From Hydrogenophaga sp. (GTDB taxonomy: Bacteria > Pseudomonadota > Gammaproteobacteria > Burkholderiales > Burkholderiaceae_C), in NCBI GenBank assembly GCA_018993155.1, contig JAGKSX010000074.1, positions 1-55,636 of the forward strand: a stretch of 55,636 nucleotides of DNA. Reading direction: 5' to 3'. A program made the translations under genes and the position numbers. Positions 1 to 10,652 of the stretch are shown piece by piece. How positions within the stretch are numbered: position 1 is the stretch's first letter; each line of letters starts with the position of its first letter. The notes below the pieces were generated by a model that worked only from the letters and a program-made list of their open reading frames with translations, was not told where the DNA came from and did not search any database.

Positions 1-161
1 GCCCGTGAGGGGCAGGGCGCAGCCGGGGCCCCCCAAGGGGGAGAGCGAAAGGCATGTGGAAGGCCCTCCCCGGCAGGGGGCGGCGGAAAGACGGGCCCGG
101 GGCCCCCCCGCTCCCCTCCGCCCCCCCGCCCCCCCCCGCACCCCCCCCGCCCCCCCCAAAC
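1..161. other. C-rich leader region of the acyl-CoA ligase gene
   Basis: No separate gene is supported here. Positions 1-60 hold a GC-rich stretch with a CCCCCC-AAGGGGG core, resembling a diverged copy of the intergenic repeat found elsewhere in the window. Positions 102-157 are almost pure C, with runs of 7, 7, 9, 8 and 8 C separated by single other bases or short breaks, ending three A before the ATG at 162. There is no Shine-Dalgarno sequence. The frame stays open upstream, so an ATG at 54 would add a proline-rich extension of 36 residues. Confidence 0.6.
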
Positions 162-1757
162 ATGTACGGCGAGACCCACACCCCCCGCCGCGGGCTGCGG
201 AGCGCCGCGCTCAAGGAGCTGGCCACCCGGTCGCCCGACGCCCCCTGGCTTGCCGACAGCGAGGGCGCGAGCCTCAGCTTCGGGCAGGCGCACACCCACA
301 GCCTGCGCGCGGCCGGCTTCTTCGAGCGCCTGGGCGTGCGGCGCGCCGACCGCGTTGGCGTGTTCATGTTCAATGGCTGCGACTTCGCCACCGCCTGGAT
401 GGGGCTGGCCCACCTGGCCGCCACCACCGTGTTCCTCAACACCGAGCTGCGTGCGACGTTCCTGCGGCACCAGCTCGTCGACTCCGCGCTGGGCTGCGTG
501 GTGGTCGATGCCGAGCTGCTCGGCGCGCTCGCCGACATCGCCGACGAGGTGCCCGAACTGCGCACCGTCATCGTGGTGGGCGGGCCGTCCAGCGCCAGGC
601 TGCCCGAGCGCTGGCAGGTGCTCGCCTGGCCGGACTGGGCCCGGCAGCCCGACTGGGACGGCCCCGGCCCCGCGCCCGAAGACATCGCCTGCATCATGTA
701 CACCTCGGGCACCAGCGGACCGAGCAAGGGCGTGCTCATGCCCCACGCGCATTGCGCGCTCTACGGCATCGGCACGATCCAGTGCGTGGAACTCACGGCG
801 CAGGACCGCTACTACGTCAGCCTGCCGCTGTTCCACGCCAACGGCCTGCTCATGCAGCTGGGCGCCACGCTGCTGGCCGGCATCCCCGCCTTCGTGCGCC
901 GCCGCTTCAGCGCCAGCGCCTGGCTGGCCGACGTGCGCGAACACGGCGCCACCGTGACCAACCTGCTGGGCGCCACCGCCGGCTTCATCATCCACCAGCC
1001 GCCCACGGCGCAGGACCGCGAGCACCGGCTGCGCGCTGTGCTCACCGCCCCGAACCTGGCCCAGCACGAGGCCGCCTTCCGCGAGCGCTTCGGCGTGAAA
1101 GACATCGTCTCGGGCTTCGGCATGACCGAGGTCAACATCCCCATCTGGGGCCGCATCGGCCGCTCCGTGCCTGGCGCGGCGGGGTGGACGCATGAACAGC
1201 ACTTCGAGGTGCGCATCGCCGACCCCGAGACCGACGAGGCCCTGCCGCCAGGCCAGATGGGCGAGATCCTCGTGCGCCCCAAGGTGCCCTTCGGCTTCAT
1301 GGCCGGCTACTTCAACGCCCCGGCCAAGACCGTGGAGGCCTGGCGCAACCTCTGGTTCCACACCGGCGACGCCGGCACCATGCGGGAAGACGGCCTGGTC
1401 ACCTTCGTGGACCGCATCAAGGACTGCATCCGCAGGCGCGGCGAGAACATCTCGGCCACCGAAGTGGAAGAGGTCGTGGCCGCGCTACCGGGCGTCGAGG
1501 AAGTGGCCGCCTACGCCGTGCCCTCGGACGTGCCGGGTGGCGAAGACGAGGTCATGCTCGCGCTCGTGCCCAAGGCTGGCACCACGCTGGACGGAGCGGA
1601 GATCCTGCGCATCGCAAGCGGGCAGCTGCCGCGCTTTGCCAAGCCGCGTTTCGTCAAGTTCGTGGAGGCCCTGCCCAAGACTGCCACCGGCAAGGTGCAG
1701 CGCGCGGTGCTGCGCAAGCAGGGCATCGAGGGCGCGCTGGACGTGCAGCAGGGCTGA
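162..1757 (+). CDS. AMP-dependent acyl-CoA ligase (CaiC-like)
   Basis: This 531-residue protein is a class I adenylate-forming enzyme that activates a carboxylic acid to acyl-AMP and then to a CoA thioester. The phosphate-binding motif TSGTSGPSKG lies at residues 181-190. It is followed by the FGMTE adenine-site motif, the FHTGD motif that binds ribose, and a C-terminal domain with the catalytic lysine in PKTATGKVQR. Length is normal for the family. The closest described type appears to be crotonobetaine/carnitine-CoA ligase or related long-chain ligases, but the substrate cannot be read from sequence. The start at 162 is preferred because the upstream in-frame extension is a low-complexity proline stretch. 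The next gene is convergent and ends 13 bases away. Confidence 0.85.
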   Translation: MYGETHTPRRGLRSAALKELATRSPDAPWLADSEGASLSFGQAHTHSLRAAGFFERLGVRRADRVGVFMFNGCDFATAWMGLAHLAATTVFLNTELRATFLRHQLVDSALGCVVVDAELLGALADIADEVPELRTVIVVGGPSSARLPERWQVLAWPDWARQPDWDGPGPAPEDIACIMYTSGTSGPSKGVLMPHAHCALYGIGTIQCVELTAQDRYYVSLPLFHANGLLMQLGATLLAGIPAFVRRRFSASAWLADVREHGATVTNLLGATAGFIIHQPPTAQDREHRLRAVLTAPNLAQHEAAFRERFGVKDIVSGFGMTEVNIPIWGRIGRSVPGAAGWTHEQHFEVRIADPETDEALPPGQMGEILVRPKVPFGFMAGYFNAPAKTVEAWRNLWFHTGDAGTMREDGLVTFVDRIKDCIRRRGENISATEVEEVVAALPGVEEVAAYAVPSDVPGGEDEVMLALVPKAGTTLDGAEILRIASGQLPRFAKPRFVKFVEALPKTATGKVQRAVLRKQGIEGALDVQQG

Positions 1758-1770
1758 GGCACTCTCTCGA

Positions 1771-2946
1771 TCAAGGCGCGTGGCCCGCGCTCCTGGGAGC
1801 GGGCGTGGACGGCAGCTGGCTCACGATCAGCAGCGTGATCACCGAGGTGGCCGCCATCACACCGAGCAGGGCGGTGAACCCGGCCTGCTTGACCACCGGG
1901 CCGATGAGCCACACCGCCAGCGAACTCGCGCCCAGCGACACCGCCAGGCGCATGCCCGAGACGCGCGAGCGCAGGCTGTCGTCGACGAAGCGCACGATCA
2001 TCGCGTCGGTGAACGGGATGGCGCCGAAGATCGTCGCCATGAAGAGGAACTGCACGGCGTAGAAGGCCCAGCCGTCCAGCGCCATCGACAAGCCCAGCAG
2101 CACGGCCTGCGCCGCGATGATGCTCACATACAGCGACTTGAGCGCCACCCGGTCGATCAGGTGCCCCACGAGCAACTGCGTGAACGAGGCCACCGCGTAG
2201 ATCGCGGCGAGCAGCAGGCCGATCTGCGCAGGGTCCTGAAGAAGGGCCTGCAGGCGATCGCTCAGCAGCTCGTGGTTGCTGTTGGTCGAGAAGTTGAACA
2301 ACAGGCTGCCGCTGGTGGCGGCGATGGTCATCACCAGGAAGAGCCTGGCCATGGACACATTGGCCGGCGCCACCGTGGTGGCGGACTTCTTCTTCGCGGG
2401 CGCGGCCTGTTCGCGCGTGGCGAGCAGCGCGAAGGCCACGCCGAACAGCAGGCACAGGGCGCCCGGCACCGCGAACGCCATGCGCCAGCCGAAGTACTTC
2501 ACCAGGAAGCCGGTGGCGACCGCCGCCACCGCCACGCCCAGGTTGCCCACCAGGCCGTTGACGCCGATGGTCCAGCCCGGCCGCGGTGCGCCCTGCACCA
2601 GCATGGGAATGCCCACCGGGTGGTAGATCGACGCGAAACAGCCCAGCAGCGCCAGCGCCAGCGCCATCTGCAGCGGCGTCTGCGTCGCGCTCGCCAGCAG
2701 GGCCGCGCCACCCATGCCGAAGAAGAACACCAGCATCATGCGGCGGCGGCCCCACTGGTCGCCCAGCTTGCCCGAGGGCAGCGAGCCCACGCCGAAGAAA
2801 AAGAAGGCCGCCACGCTGTACGGCATCAGGTCCTCCCAGCGCGCCACGCCGAACTCGCGCGCGATCGCCGTCACGGCGGTGGCGAAAATCAGCAGGAACA
2901 TGTGGTCGATCGCGTGACCGATGTTCAGCAGCCACTGCGTGGCCAT
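1771..2946 (-). CDS. MFS transporter
   Basis: A 391-residue inner-membrane protein of the major facilitator superfamily with about 12 hydrophobic segments. The inter-helix signature GKLGDQWGRRR near residue 60 is the MFS loop 2-3 motif. The N-terminus (NIGHAIDHMFLLIF) and a later HPVGIPM motif recall the fosmidomycin-resistance (Fsr) branch. Direction and substrate are unknown; export of a small compound is the likeliest role. An in-frame ATG at 2991 could add 15 residues, but the 2946 start sits directly before the first membrane segment. It is divergent from an AraC-type regulator, an arrangement typical of a transporter controlled by its neighbour, as in E. coli nimT/nimR. Confidence 0.82.
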   Translation of the reverse strand: MATQWLLNIGHAIDHMFLLIFATAVTAIAREFGVARWEDLMPYSVAAFFFFGVGSLPSGKLGDQWGRRRMMLVFFFGMGGAALLASATQTPLQMALALALLGCFASIYHPVGIPMLVQGAPRPGWTIGVNGLVGNLGVAVAAVATGFLVKYFGWRMAFAVPGALCLLFGVAFALLATREQAAPAKKKSATTVAPANVSMARLFLVMTIAATSGSLLFNFSTNSNHELLSDRLQALLQDPAQIGLLLAAIYAVASFTQLLVGHLIDRVALKSLYVSIIAAQAVLLGLSMALDGWAFYAVQFLFMATIFGAIPFTDAMIVRFVDDSLRSRVSGMRLAVSLGASSLAVWLIGPVVKQAGFTALLGVMAATSVITLLIVSQLPSTPAPRSAGHAP

Positions 2947-3081
2947 GGAATTTCGGGAAGGGCTGGAGGCGAGGGCAGGGTGCGTTGGCATGCGTGAATG
3001 GAATGATGATCCGGCAGAAGATCCGGCGGGGAAGGGCCTGTCAGAATTGTGGTGGAGGCGGCAACGCCTGTCTCGCGCCAA

Positions 3082-3903
3082 ATGACCAGCAACCATCTCG
3101 AAAGCGACATGGCCATCCCACTCCGGCCCCCGGCCCTTTCCGACGTGCTGGACGCGATCGACTCGCAGAGCTCACCCATCTTCGCGCGCTCGACCGACTA
3201 CCCCGCGGGCTGGCATATCGAGCCGCACGCGCACGCCAAGCACCAGCTGATCTATGCCGTGCGCGGCGTCATGGTCGTGCAGGCGGAGGCCGGCCGCTGG
3301 GTGGTGCCGCCCACGCGCGCGATCTGGATGCAGAGGGGCATGACGCACGAGATCCGCTGCGTCGGCGAGGTGCACATGCGCAGCCTCATGGTGGCGCCGA
3401 AGGCCGCGCCCCGGCTGATGGACAAGACGCAGGCCGTCGCCATCTCGCCGCTGCTGCGCGAGCTGATCCGTGCCGCCATGGACGTGCCGCAACCCTGTGT
3501 GCCGGGCACGCGCGACGGCCGCCTGATGCGCCTCATCCTCGACGAGCTGCGGGCCCTGCCGGTGCTGCCCCTGTACCTGCAGATGCCCACCGACCCCCGG
3601 CTGCTTCAGATCGCCACGGTGTTGCAACGCCGGCCGGACGACCCGTCCACCATGGCCGACTGGGCCCGGCGCCTGGCCATCGACGTGAAGACCATCCAGC
3701 GGCTCTTCATCAAGGACACTGGCATGACCTTCGCCCAGTGGCGGCAGCAGGCGCGGCTGCTGCGTGCGCTGGAGCGATTGGCCGTCGGCGAGAAGGTCAT
3801 CGACGTGGCGCTCGCGCTTGGCTACGAGAGCCCGAGCGCCTTCGCGGCCATGTTCCGAAAACACTTCGGGCAGACACCGAGTCAGTTCTTTAAAGAGTTC
3901 TAA
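3082..3903 (+). CDS. AraC-family transcriptional regulator (NimR-like)
   Basis: A 273-residue regulator with an N-terminal cupin sensor (HAHAKHQLIYAVRG, then WVVPP) and a C-terminal double helix-turn-helix of the AraC/XylS type, ending in GYESPSAFAAMFRKHFGQTPSQFF. The layout matches the short NimR/YeaM branch that represses a divergently transcribed MFS exporter. The MFS gene starts about 135 bases away on the other strand, so regulation of that gene and itself from the shared gap is the natural inference. Possible starts are GTG 3049, ATG 3082 and ATG 3109. I chose 3082, but 3109, directly before the conserved domain, is also plausible. Confidence 0.85.
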   Translation: MTSNHLESDMAIPLRPPALSDVLDAIDSQSSPIFARSTDYPAGWHIEPHAHAKHQLIYAVRGVMVVQAEAGRWVVPPTRAIWMQRGMTHEIRCVGEVHMRSLMVAPKAAPRLMDKTQAVAISPLLRELIRAAMDVPQPCVPGTRDGRLMRLILDELRALPVLPLYLQMPTDPRLLQIATVLQRRPDDPSTMADWARRLAIDVKTIQRLFIKDTGMTFAQWRQQARLLRALERLAVGEKVIDVALALGYESPSAFAAMFRKHFGQTPSQFFKEF

Positions 3904-3920
3904 AGAATTCTTTTTTCGCC

Positions 3921-3926
3921 TATACT
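3921..3926 (+). promoter_or_regulatory. candidate -10 box for the NYN gene
   Basis: TATACT matches the sigma-70 -10 consensus at five of six positions and lies in an AT-rich break just after the AraC gene. No good -35 hexamer is found 16-18 bases upstream, so the call is tentative. If it is used, transcription would start near 3932 and leave a leader of about 240 nucleotides before the NYN start codon at 4174. Confidence 0.4.
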
Positions 3927-3929
3927 TCG

Positions 3930-4173
3930 ACCGTCGTACAACCAAAGTACGATCGGAAGTGGCATTCCGAGGGTTGACTCCAGTGAGGGGCTGCCGCGTT
4001 CGCGCCGTGGCTTCTCGCTTGTCCGTACCCCCGTTTTATGGTGGCCCGGACGGGGAGCCGGAAGGCTCGCCGAAGTTGGAATCAACCCCGGCATGCCACA
4101 CCCGTTCGGGCCACCGCCACCCTTACCCAGGGTGGTGGCTGGTTGGCTTTTACACACCAAGGAAAGCGCTCAC
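3930..4173 (+). promoter_or_regulatory. candidate structured 5' leader RNA of the NYN gene
   Basis: This gene-free leader folds into a compact design by eye. A hairpin near 3931-3955 has arms CGTAC/GTACG. Arms 4041-4054 and 4101-4114 pair over 14 positions with one G-U. They enclose a 5-bp hairpin with a GGAA loop (4055-4068) and a second hairpin (4069-4092; GCCG, GTTG, loop GAAT, CAAC, CGGC). The result is a three-way junction. A further 10-bp hairpin spans 4114-4138, followed by a weak T-rich stretch and the ribosome site AAGGAAAG at about 4159. A CCCCCG stretch near 4028-4033 could compete for the junction stem. The nested symmetry suggests a cis-regulatory RNA, but I recognise no known class. 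Confidence 0.5.
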
Positions 4174-4638
4174 ATGCCCATTCACCCATCGCCACCCGTG
4201 CCCAGCCTTCGTCTGGCCGTACTCATTGATGCCGAGACCCTGAGCGGTGCGCACGCGCCGCAGCTGATGAAGCTGGCCCGGCAACTCGGCCGGCCCATCA
4301 TCCGCCGCGCGTACGGCGACTGGACGACCTCGCGGCTTGATCTGTGGAAGCAGCATCTCCATCCGCTGGCGATCTGGCCGCACCAGCACTTTCGCTACCG
4401 GCGCTGCAAGAACGCGTCCGACGCCGCGCTGATCATGGACGCGATGGAGCTGTTGTGCCTGCGCCGCGCGGACGCCTTCTGCATCGTGTCGTCCAACAGC
4501 GGTTTCGCGGGCCTGGCCGCGCGCATCCAGGCCAGGGGCGTGCCCGTGTACGGCTTCGGCCAGCGCGACACGGCGCACGCCTTCATCGCGGCGTGCAATC
4601 GGTTCATGTACCCGGACCAGGCGGAACAGACGCGCTAG
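4174..4638 (+). CDS. NYN-domain protein (LabA/DUF88-like)
   Basis: A 154-residue single-domain protein with the NYN (PIN-like nuclease) fold. Visible landmarks are the first strand LAVLIDAE, the middle acidic motif NASDAALIMDAMELL, and the strand CIVSSNSGFAGLA followed by GVPVYGFG. In active NYN proteins the last motif is usually SSDSDF; here both aspartates are replaced (SSNSGF), so nuclease activity may be reduced or lost. There is no C-terminal LOTUS domain. The start at 4174 has a good ribosome site (AAGGAAAG) with suitable spacing. The gene stands alone behind a long, apparently structured leader, which suggests post-transcriptional control. The family is usually linked to RNA processing; the target here is unknown. 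Confidence 0.75.
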   Translation: MPIHPSPPVPSLRLAVLIDAETLSGAHAPQLMKLARQLGRPIIRRAYGDWTTSRLDLWKQHLHPLAIWPHQHFRYRRCKNASDAALIMDAMELLCLRRADAFCIVSSNSGFAGLAARIQARGVPVYGFGQRDTAHAFIAACNRFMYPDQAEQTR

Positions 4639-4658
4639 ATGTGCCGTTCTTCTTTGGT

Positions 4659-4704
4659 GGCGGTGGCGGTGGCAGGGTCAGCCGCCGCTGCCACCACTGC
4701 CGCC
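4659..4704. terminator. hairpin between NYN gene and tRNA-Ala
   Basis: Arms 4659-4675 and 4688-4704 match at 14 of 17 positions as an inverted repeat (GGCGGTGG...CCGCC type) with a 12-base loop. There is no T-run, so it is at best a weak terminator. It separates two converging transcription units: the NYN gene and the tRNA. Confidence 0.35.
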
Positions 4705-4751
4705 TTGCGCCAGGCGAAGTGGTCAAGGGTGCGGTGGAGCTGCCCGCAGGG

Positions 4752-4827
<76 letters not shown>

Positions 4828-4853
4828 AGTGGCCGAAATGGTAGCAAGAACGC

Positions 4854-5750
4854 TCAGTTCATGCCATTGCGGTGAGCCAGTTCGACGAACAGGGCCGAGT
4901 GGTCCAGGTCGGCCAGGCCGTGGTCCCCGGCCTGGGCGTACAGCTGCTCGAACAGGCCGGTGATCGGCGCCTCGAAACCGATCTCGCCGGCCGTGGCGAG
5001 TGCGTTGCGCATGTCCTTCAACTGCACCGCGATCGCGGCGCGCTTGGTGAAGTCGCGCTCCACCATGCGCTGGCCGTGCACCTGCAGGATGCGGCTGTCG
5101 GCGAAGCCGCCGCTGATGGCCTGCTTGACCTTGCCCATGTCGGCGCCGCCCTTCTCGCACAGCAGCAGGGCCTCGGCCACCGCGCCGATGGTGATGCCCA
5201 CGATCATCTGATTGGCCAGTTTGGCGAGCTGGCCCGCGCCGTGCGGCCCCACGTGCACGGCCTTGCCCAGCAGCTCGAACACCGGCAGCGCGCGTTCGAA
5301 GTCGGCCACCTCGCCGCCGGCCATGATGGCCAGCGTGCCCTGCTCGGCGCCGACCGTGCCCCCTGACACCGGCGCGTCGAGGTGGCGCACGCCCTGGCTG
5401 GCAAGCCGCGCCGCGTGCTCGCGCGCCTGGCGCGGCTGGATGGACGACATGTCCACCACCAGGGTGCCGGGCCGCAGGCCGGCGGTGGTGCCTTGCTGGA
5501 ACAGCACGTCCTCCACCACGCCACCGTGTTCGAGCAGGGTGATCACCACGTCGGCCCGCGCCACGGTCTCGGCGGGCGTGTCGGCCACGTTGGCGCCGAA
5601 GGGCTGAAGCCGCTCGGCCTTGGCGCGCGAGCGGTTCCACACGCTGACGTCGCAACCGGCCTCGCAGAGGCGGCGGGCCATGGGGAAACCCATCATGCCG
5701 ATGCCGAGCACGGCGATGCGGGTGGGCAGGGGTGGGGTGGTGGTGTTCAC
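4854..5750 (-). CDS. 3-hydroxyisobutyrate dehydrogenase-family oxidoreductase
   Basis: A 298-residue NAD(P)-dependent beta-hydroxyacid dehydrogenase. The N-terminal Rossmann motif is VLGIGMMGFPMA. The substrate-binding motif is DAPVSGGTVGAEQGTLAIMAGG, and the catalytic lysine lies in GQLAKLANQMIVG. Family members reduce or oxidise 3-hydroxyisobutyrate, tartronate semialdehyde (GarR/GlxR) or succinate semialdehyde; the sequence alone does not separate these. The GTG at 5750 gives the normal family length. An ATG at 5813 would add 21 residues that run into the promoter region of the divergent hydrolase, so I prefer the GTG. It reads toward the tRNA, whose gene follows about 27 bases downstream on the same strand. 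Confidence 0.82.
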   Translation of the reverse strand: MNTTTPPLPTRIAVLGIGMMGFPMARRLCEAGCDVSVWNRSRAKAERLQPFGANVADTPAETVARADVVITLLEHGGVVEDVLFQQGTTAGLRPGTLVVDMSSIQPRQAREHAARLASQGVRHLDAPVSGGTVGAEQGTLAIMAGGEVADFERALPVFELLGKAVHVGPHGAGQLAKLANQMIVGITIGAVAEALLLCEKGGADMGKVKQAISGGFADSRILQVHGQRMVERDFTKRAAIAVQLKDMRNALATAGEIGFEAPITGLFEQLYAQAGDHGLADLDHSALFVELAHRNGMN

Positions 5751-5821
5751 GATGAGGTTGATGGTAGGTGATGGCAATGGGTCACAGCATGCCGCAAAAC
5801 CCCCATGACACAATGCGCGCG

Positions 5822-6706
5822 ATGAAGACCACAGCCTCCTACGACGCCGAATGGCTCGAGCGCGAGTACAACAACCGGGCCCGCGTGCCCGAACACCCGG
5901 TGCATTTCGAGCGCTGGGCGCGTGATTCGGCGGCGGCGCGCCATGAGGGCCGCGCCCTGATCGACGTGAGCTACGGCCATGGGGCGGGCGAGACGCTGGA
6001 CATCTTCCCCGCGCCGCGCCAGGCGGGCAAGCCGCCGGCGCCGGTGCTGGTGTTCATCCACGGAGGCTGGTGGCGCAGCCTGGACAAGTCCGATCACTCT
6101 TTCATCGCACCGCCGTTCGTGGAGCGCGGGGCCTGTGTGGTGGTGCCGAACTATGCGCTGTGTCCGGCGGTGACCATTCCCGAGATCACCTTGCAGATGG
6201 TGCGTGCGCTGGCCTGGGTGCACCGCCACATTGGCGCGCATGGCGGAGACCCGCACCGCATCACGGTGGTGGGGCATTCGGCCGGTGCTCATCTGGCGGC
6301 GATGATGCTGGCGTGCGACTGGTCGCTGGTGGGGGACGACCTGCCGCTGGCTTTGGTGAAGAACGCGCTGGGCATGTCGGGTCTGTACGACCTGGAGCCG
6401 GTGATGCACACGCCGTCGGTGCAGGCGTCTTTGCGGTTGTCGGCGGAGCAGGTGGCCAAGGCCAGTCCGGCGCGCCTGCCTGCGCCGTTGGTGCGCGAGG
6501 GGCGTGGGCAGTTGACGGCCATGGTGGGGGCGCTGGAGAGCAGCGAGTTCCTGCGCCACAACCGGTTGATCCAGTCTGCCTGGGGTGAGCGGGTGGTGCC
6601 TGTCTGTGAAGCGCTGCCCGGTCTCAATCACTTCAGCATCGTGGATGCACTGGCCGACCCTCGGCAGCAGTTGCATCAGGCGGTGCGGTCGCTTCTTTCC
6701 GTTTGA
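5822..6706 (+). CDS. alpha/beta hydrolase (arylformamidase-like esterase)
   Basis: A 294-residue cytoplasmic hydrolase. The oxyanion-hole motif HGGWW and the nucleophile elbow GHSAGAH are clear, and a C-terminal GLNHFS supplies the likely catalytic histidine. The N-terminal YNNRARVPEH and overall order resemble the alpha/beta-hydrolase type of kynurenine formamidase and related carboxylesterases. No tryptophan-degradation gene lies nearby, so the substrate is open. The start at 5822 has no ribosome site, but CACAAT ends seven bases before the ATG, so the message may be leaderless. It is divergent from the dehydrogenase gene. Confidence 0.75.
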   Translation: MKTTASYDAEWLEREYNNRARVPEHPVHFERWARDSAAARHEGRALIDVSYGHGAGETLDIFPAPRQAGKPPAPVLVFIHGGWWRSLDKSDHSFIAPPFVERGACVVVPNYALCPAVTIPEITLQMVRALAWVHRHIGAHGGDPHRITVVGHSAGAHLAAMMLACDWSLVGDDLPLALVKNALGMSGLYDLEPVMHTPSVQASLRLSAEQVAKASPARLPAPLVREGRGQLTAMVGALESSEFLRHNRLIQSAWGERVVPVCEALPGLNHFSIVDALADPRQQLHQAVRSLLSV

Positions 6707-7009
6707 TTTTTTTCTTCGGCTGCAGCGGTCCTCGGCGACCGGGGTGGCCGGCTCCGCTCATGTCCTCCGAACCGGCTTCGCCGGTTCTCCCCCTTCACTT
6801 CGCTGCGCCGGCCACCCCGGTCACCGAGGACCTCGTGGTACCCGGTCCGTGGGCGCGCCAACATCACTGTGGCTCGGGAGCGTTCGGCGTTCTGCGCAGC
6901 GGGGTAAAGGAGGAGACCCGGCGAAGCCGGGTCGGGGGACACCCGCGGAGCAGAGCGCCGGGCGATCACGGGCCCGCGAAAGCAAGGGCGCGAAACGCCC
7001 CGAAAGAGA
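6707..7009. repeat. gene-free region with long inverted repeat
   Basis: No coding sequence is supported. Arms 6727-6752 and 6807-6832 are 26 bases long and match as an inverted repeat with a single mismatch. Inside the loop a second hairpin (6769-6787, GAACCGGC...GCCGGTTC) is present. Further on, ACCCGGC/GCCGGGT forms another small hairpin near 6918-6933. The region separates the converging hydrolase and guaC genes, so it may act as a bidirectional transcription stop, though there is no T-run. It also looks like a member of a GC-rich intergenic repeat class. Confidence 0.6.
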
Positions 7010-7987
7010 TCACATCAAGAGATGCTCACCCGCGTTGTCCCCACCCAGGATCACATAGTTGACCTTGCGCACATCCATCAGCTTGGTGCCGCCGGCGTAG
7101 CTGATCGAGCTCTGCACGTCCTGCTCCATCTCCACCAGCGTGTCCGCCAGCGAGCCCTTGATCGGCTCCAGGATGCGCTTGCCCTCCACGTGCTTGTACT
7201 CACCCTTGTTGAAATCGCTGGCCGAGCCGTAGTACTCCTTGTAGCGCACGCCGTTCTCTTCCACCGTCTGGCCCGGTGACTCCTCATGGCCCGCGAACAG
7301 CGAACCAATCATCACCATCGAGGCGCCAAAACGGATGCTCTTGGCAATGTCGCCGTGGCTGCGGATACCGCCGTCGGCAATGATGGGTTTGGTGGCCACG
7401 CGTGCGCACCACTTCAGCGCCGACAACTGCCAGCCACCCGTGCCGAAACCCGTCTTCAGCTTGGTGATGCACACCTTGCCCGGGCCCACGCCCACCTTGG
7501 TCGCGTCCGCACCCCAGTTCTCCAGGTCGATCACCGCCTCCGGCGTCGCCACGTTGCCCGCGATCACGAAAGACGCCGGCAGCTTCTCCTTCAGGTAACG
7601 GATCATGTTCTTCACGCTGTCCGCATGGCCGTGCGCGATATCGATCGTGATGTACTCGGGCACCAGACCCTCGGCCACCAGCCGGTCCACCGTCGCGTAG
7701 TCGGGCGCCTTCACGCCCAGCGAGATTGAGGCAAACACACCCTCGGCGCGCATGTCGCGCACGAACTGCACGTTGTCCAGGTCGAAACGGTGCATCACGT
7801 AGAAATAGCCGTTCTTCGCCAGCCAGGTGCAGATCGGCACATCCACCACGGTCTTCATGTTGGCCGGCACCACCGGCAGGCGGAACTTGCGCCCGCCGAG
7901 CTCCACGCCGGCGTCGCATTCCGAACGGCTCTCCACGCGGCACTTGCGCGGCAGAAGCAGGACGTTGTCGTAGTCGAAAATTTCCAT
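7010..7987 (-). CDS. guaC: GMP reductase
   Basis: A 325-residue TIM-barrel enzyme that converts GMP to IMP with NADPH, feeding guanine nucleotides back to the purine pool. The catalytic-cysteine loop GPGKVCITK, the [11 protein letters not shown] segment, [16 protein letters not shown] and [12 protein letters not shown] follow the Bacillus-type GuaC pattern and fit its usual length of about 325. A CBS domain, present in IMP dehydrogenase, is absent. The ATG at 7987 is preceded by GGAG about 11 bases upstream. Its leader carries a terminator-like hairpin and an overlapping alternative hairpin, which suggests transcriptional attenuation. It is divergent from uvrD. Confidence 0.93.
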   Translation of the reverse strand: MEIFDYDNVLLLPRKCRVESRSECDAGVELGGRKFRLPVVPANMKTVVDVPICTWLAKNGYFYVMHRFDLDNVQFVRDMRAEGVFASISLGVKAPDYATVDRLVAEGLVPEYITIDIAHGHADSVKNMIRYLKEKLPASFVIAGNVATPEAVIDLENWGADATKVGVGPGKVCITKLKTGFGTGGWQLSALKWCARVATKPIIADGGIRSHGDIAKSIRFGASMVMIGSLFAGHEESPGQTVEENGVRYKEYYGSASDFNKGEYKHVEGKRILEPIKGSLADTLVEMEQDVQSSISYAGGTKLMDVRKVNYVILGGDNAGEHLLM

Positions 7988-8040
7988 TTTGAAACCAAGC
8001 TCCAGAAAGCTGTTGTTGAACAGGTGAGCGCTTGGTCTGG

Positions 8041-8107
8041 CCGGTTTCTCTGGCAGGAAGCCAAAAAAAACCGGGCGCAAGAAGCTTGGGCCCGGTGCCC
8101 GATTGTA
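8041..8107 (-). promoter_or_regulatory. candidate promoter and attenuator of guaC
   Basis: On the minus strand a -10 box TACAAT (8102-8107) is followed by a perfect 7-bp stem ACCGGGC/GCCCGGT (8090-8096 with 8070-8076) and a run of eight T (8063-8070), the form of an intrinsic terminator. An alternative pairing CCGGTTT/AAACCGG (8068-8074 with 8041-8047) uses the same 3' arm and would break the terminator. The upstream neighbour uvrD is on the other strand, so the terminator does not serve an upstream gene. The short distance from the -10 box to the hairpin is unusual for an attenuator, and no -35 box is clear. Confidence 0.45.
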
Positions 8108-8205
8108 GACGCCAAGAAGAACCGGGGTCGGCCTGTCGGTGAAGCCCTTTTGTTATGAGGTGTATACGGATGCCGGTATGGCCCACCGAAGGGCGGGCCG
8201 CTTCC

Positions 8206-8211
8206 TACAAT
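8206..8211 (+). promoter_or_regulatory. -10-like box six bases before uvrD ATG
   Basis: TACAAT ends six bases before the ATG at 8218, with no ribosome site in between. This spacing would place the transcript start at or next to the start codon, giving a leaderless message. A -35 box is not obvious. Confidence 0.4.
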
Positions 8212-8217
8212 CGACAC

Positions 8218-10641
<2,424 letters not shown>

Positions 10642-10652
10642 GGTGATCACAT

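Noticed and set aside
4021-4173. Glycine, SAH or other named riboswitch in the NYN leader
   Set aside because: Fragments such as GCCGAAG recall the glycine class, but the required order of conserved blocks is missing.
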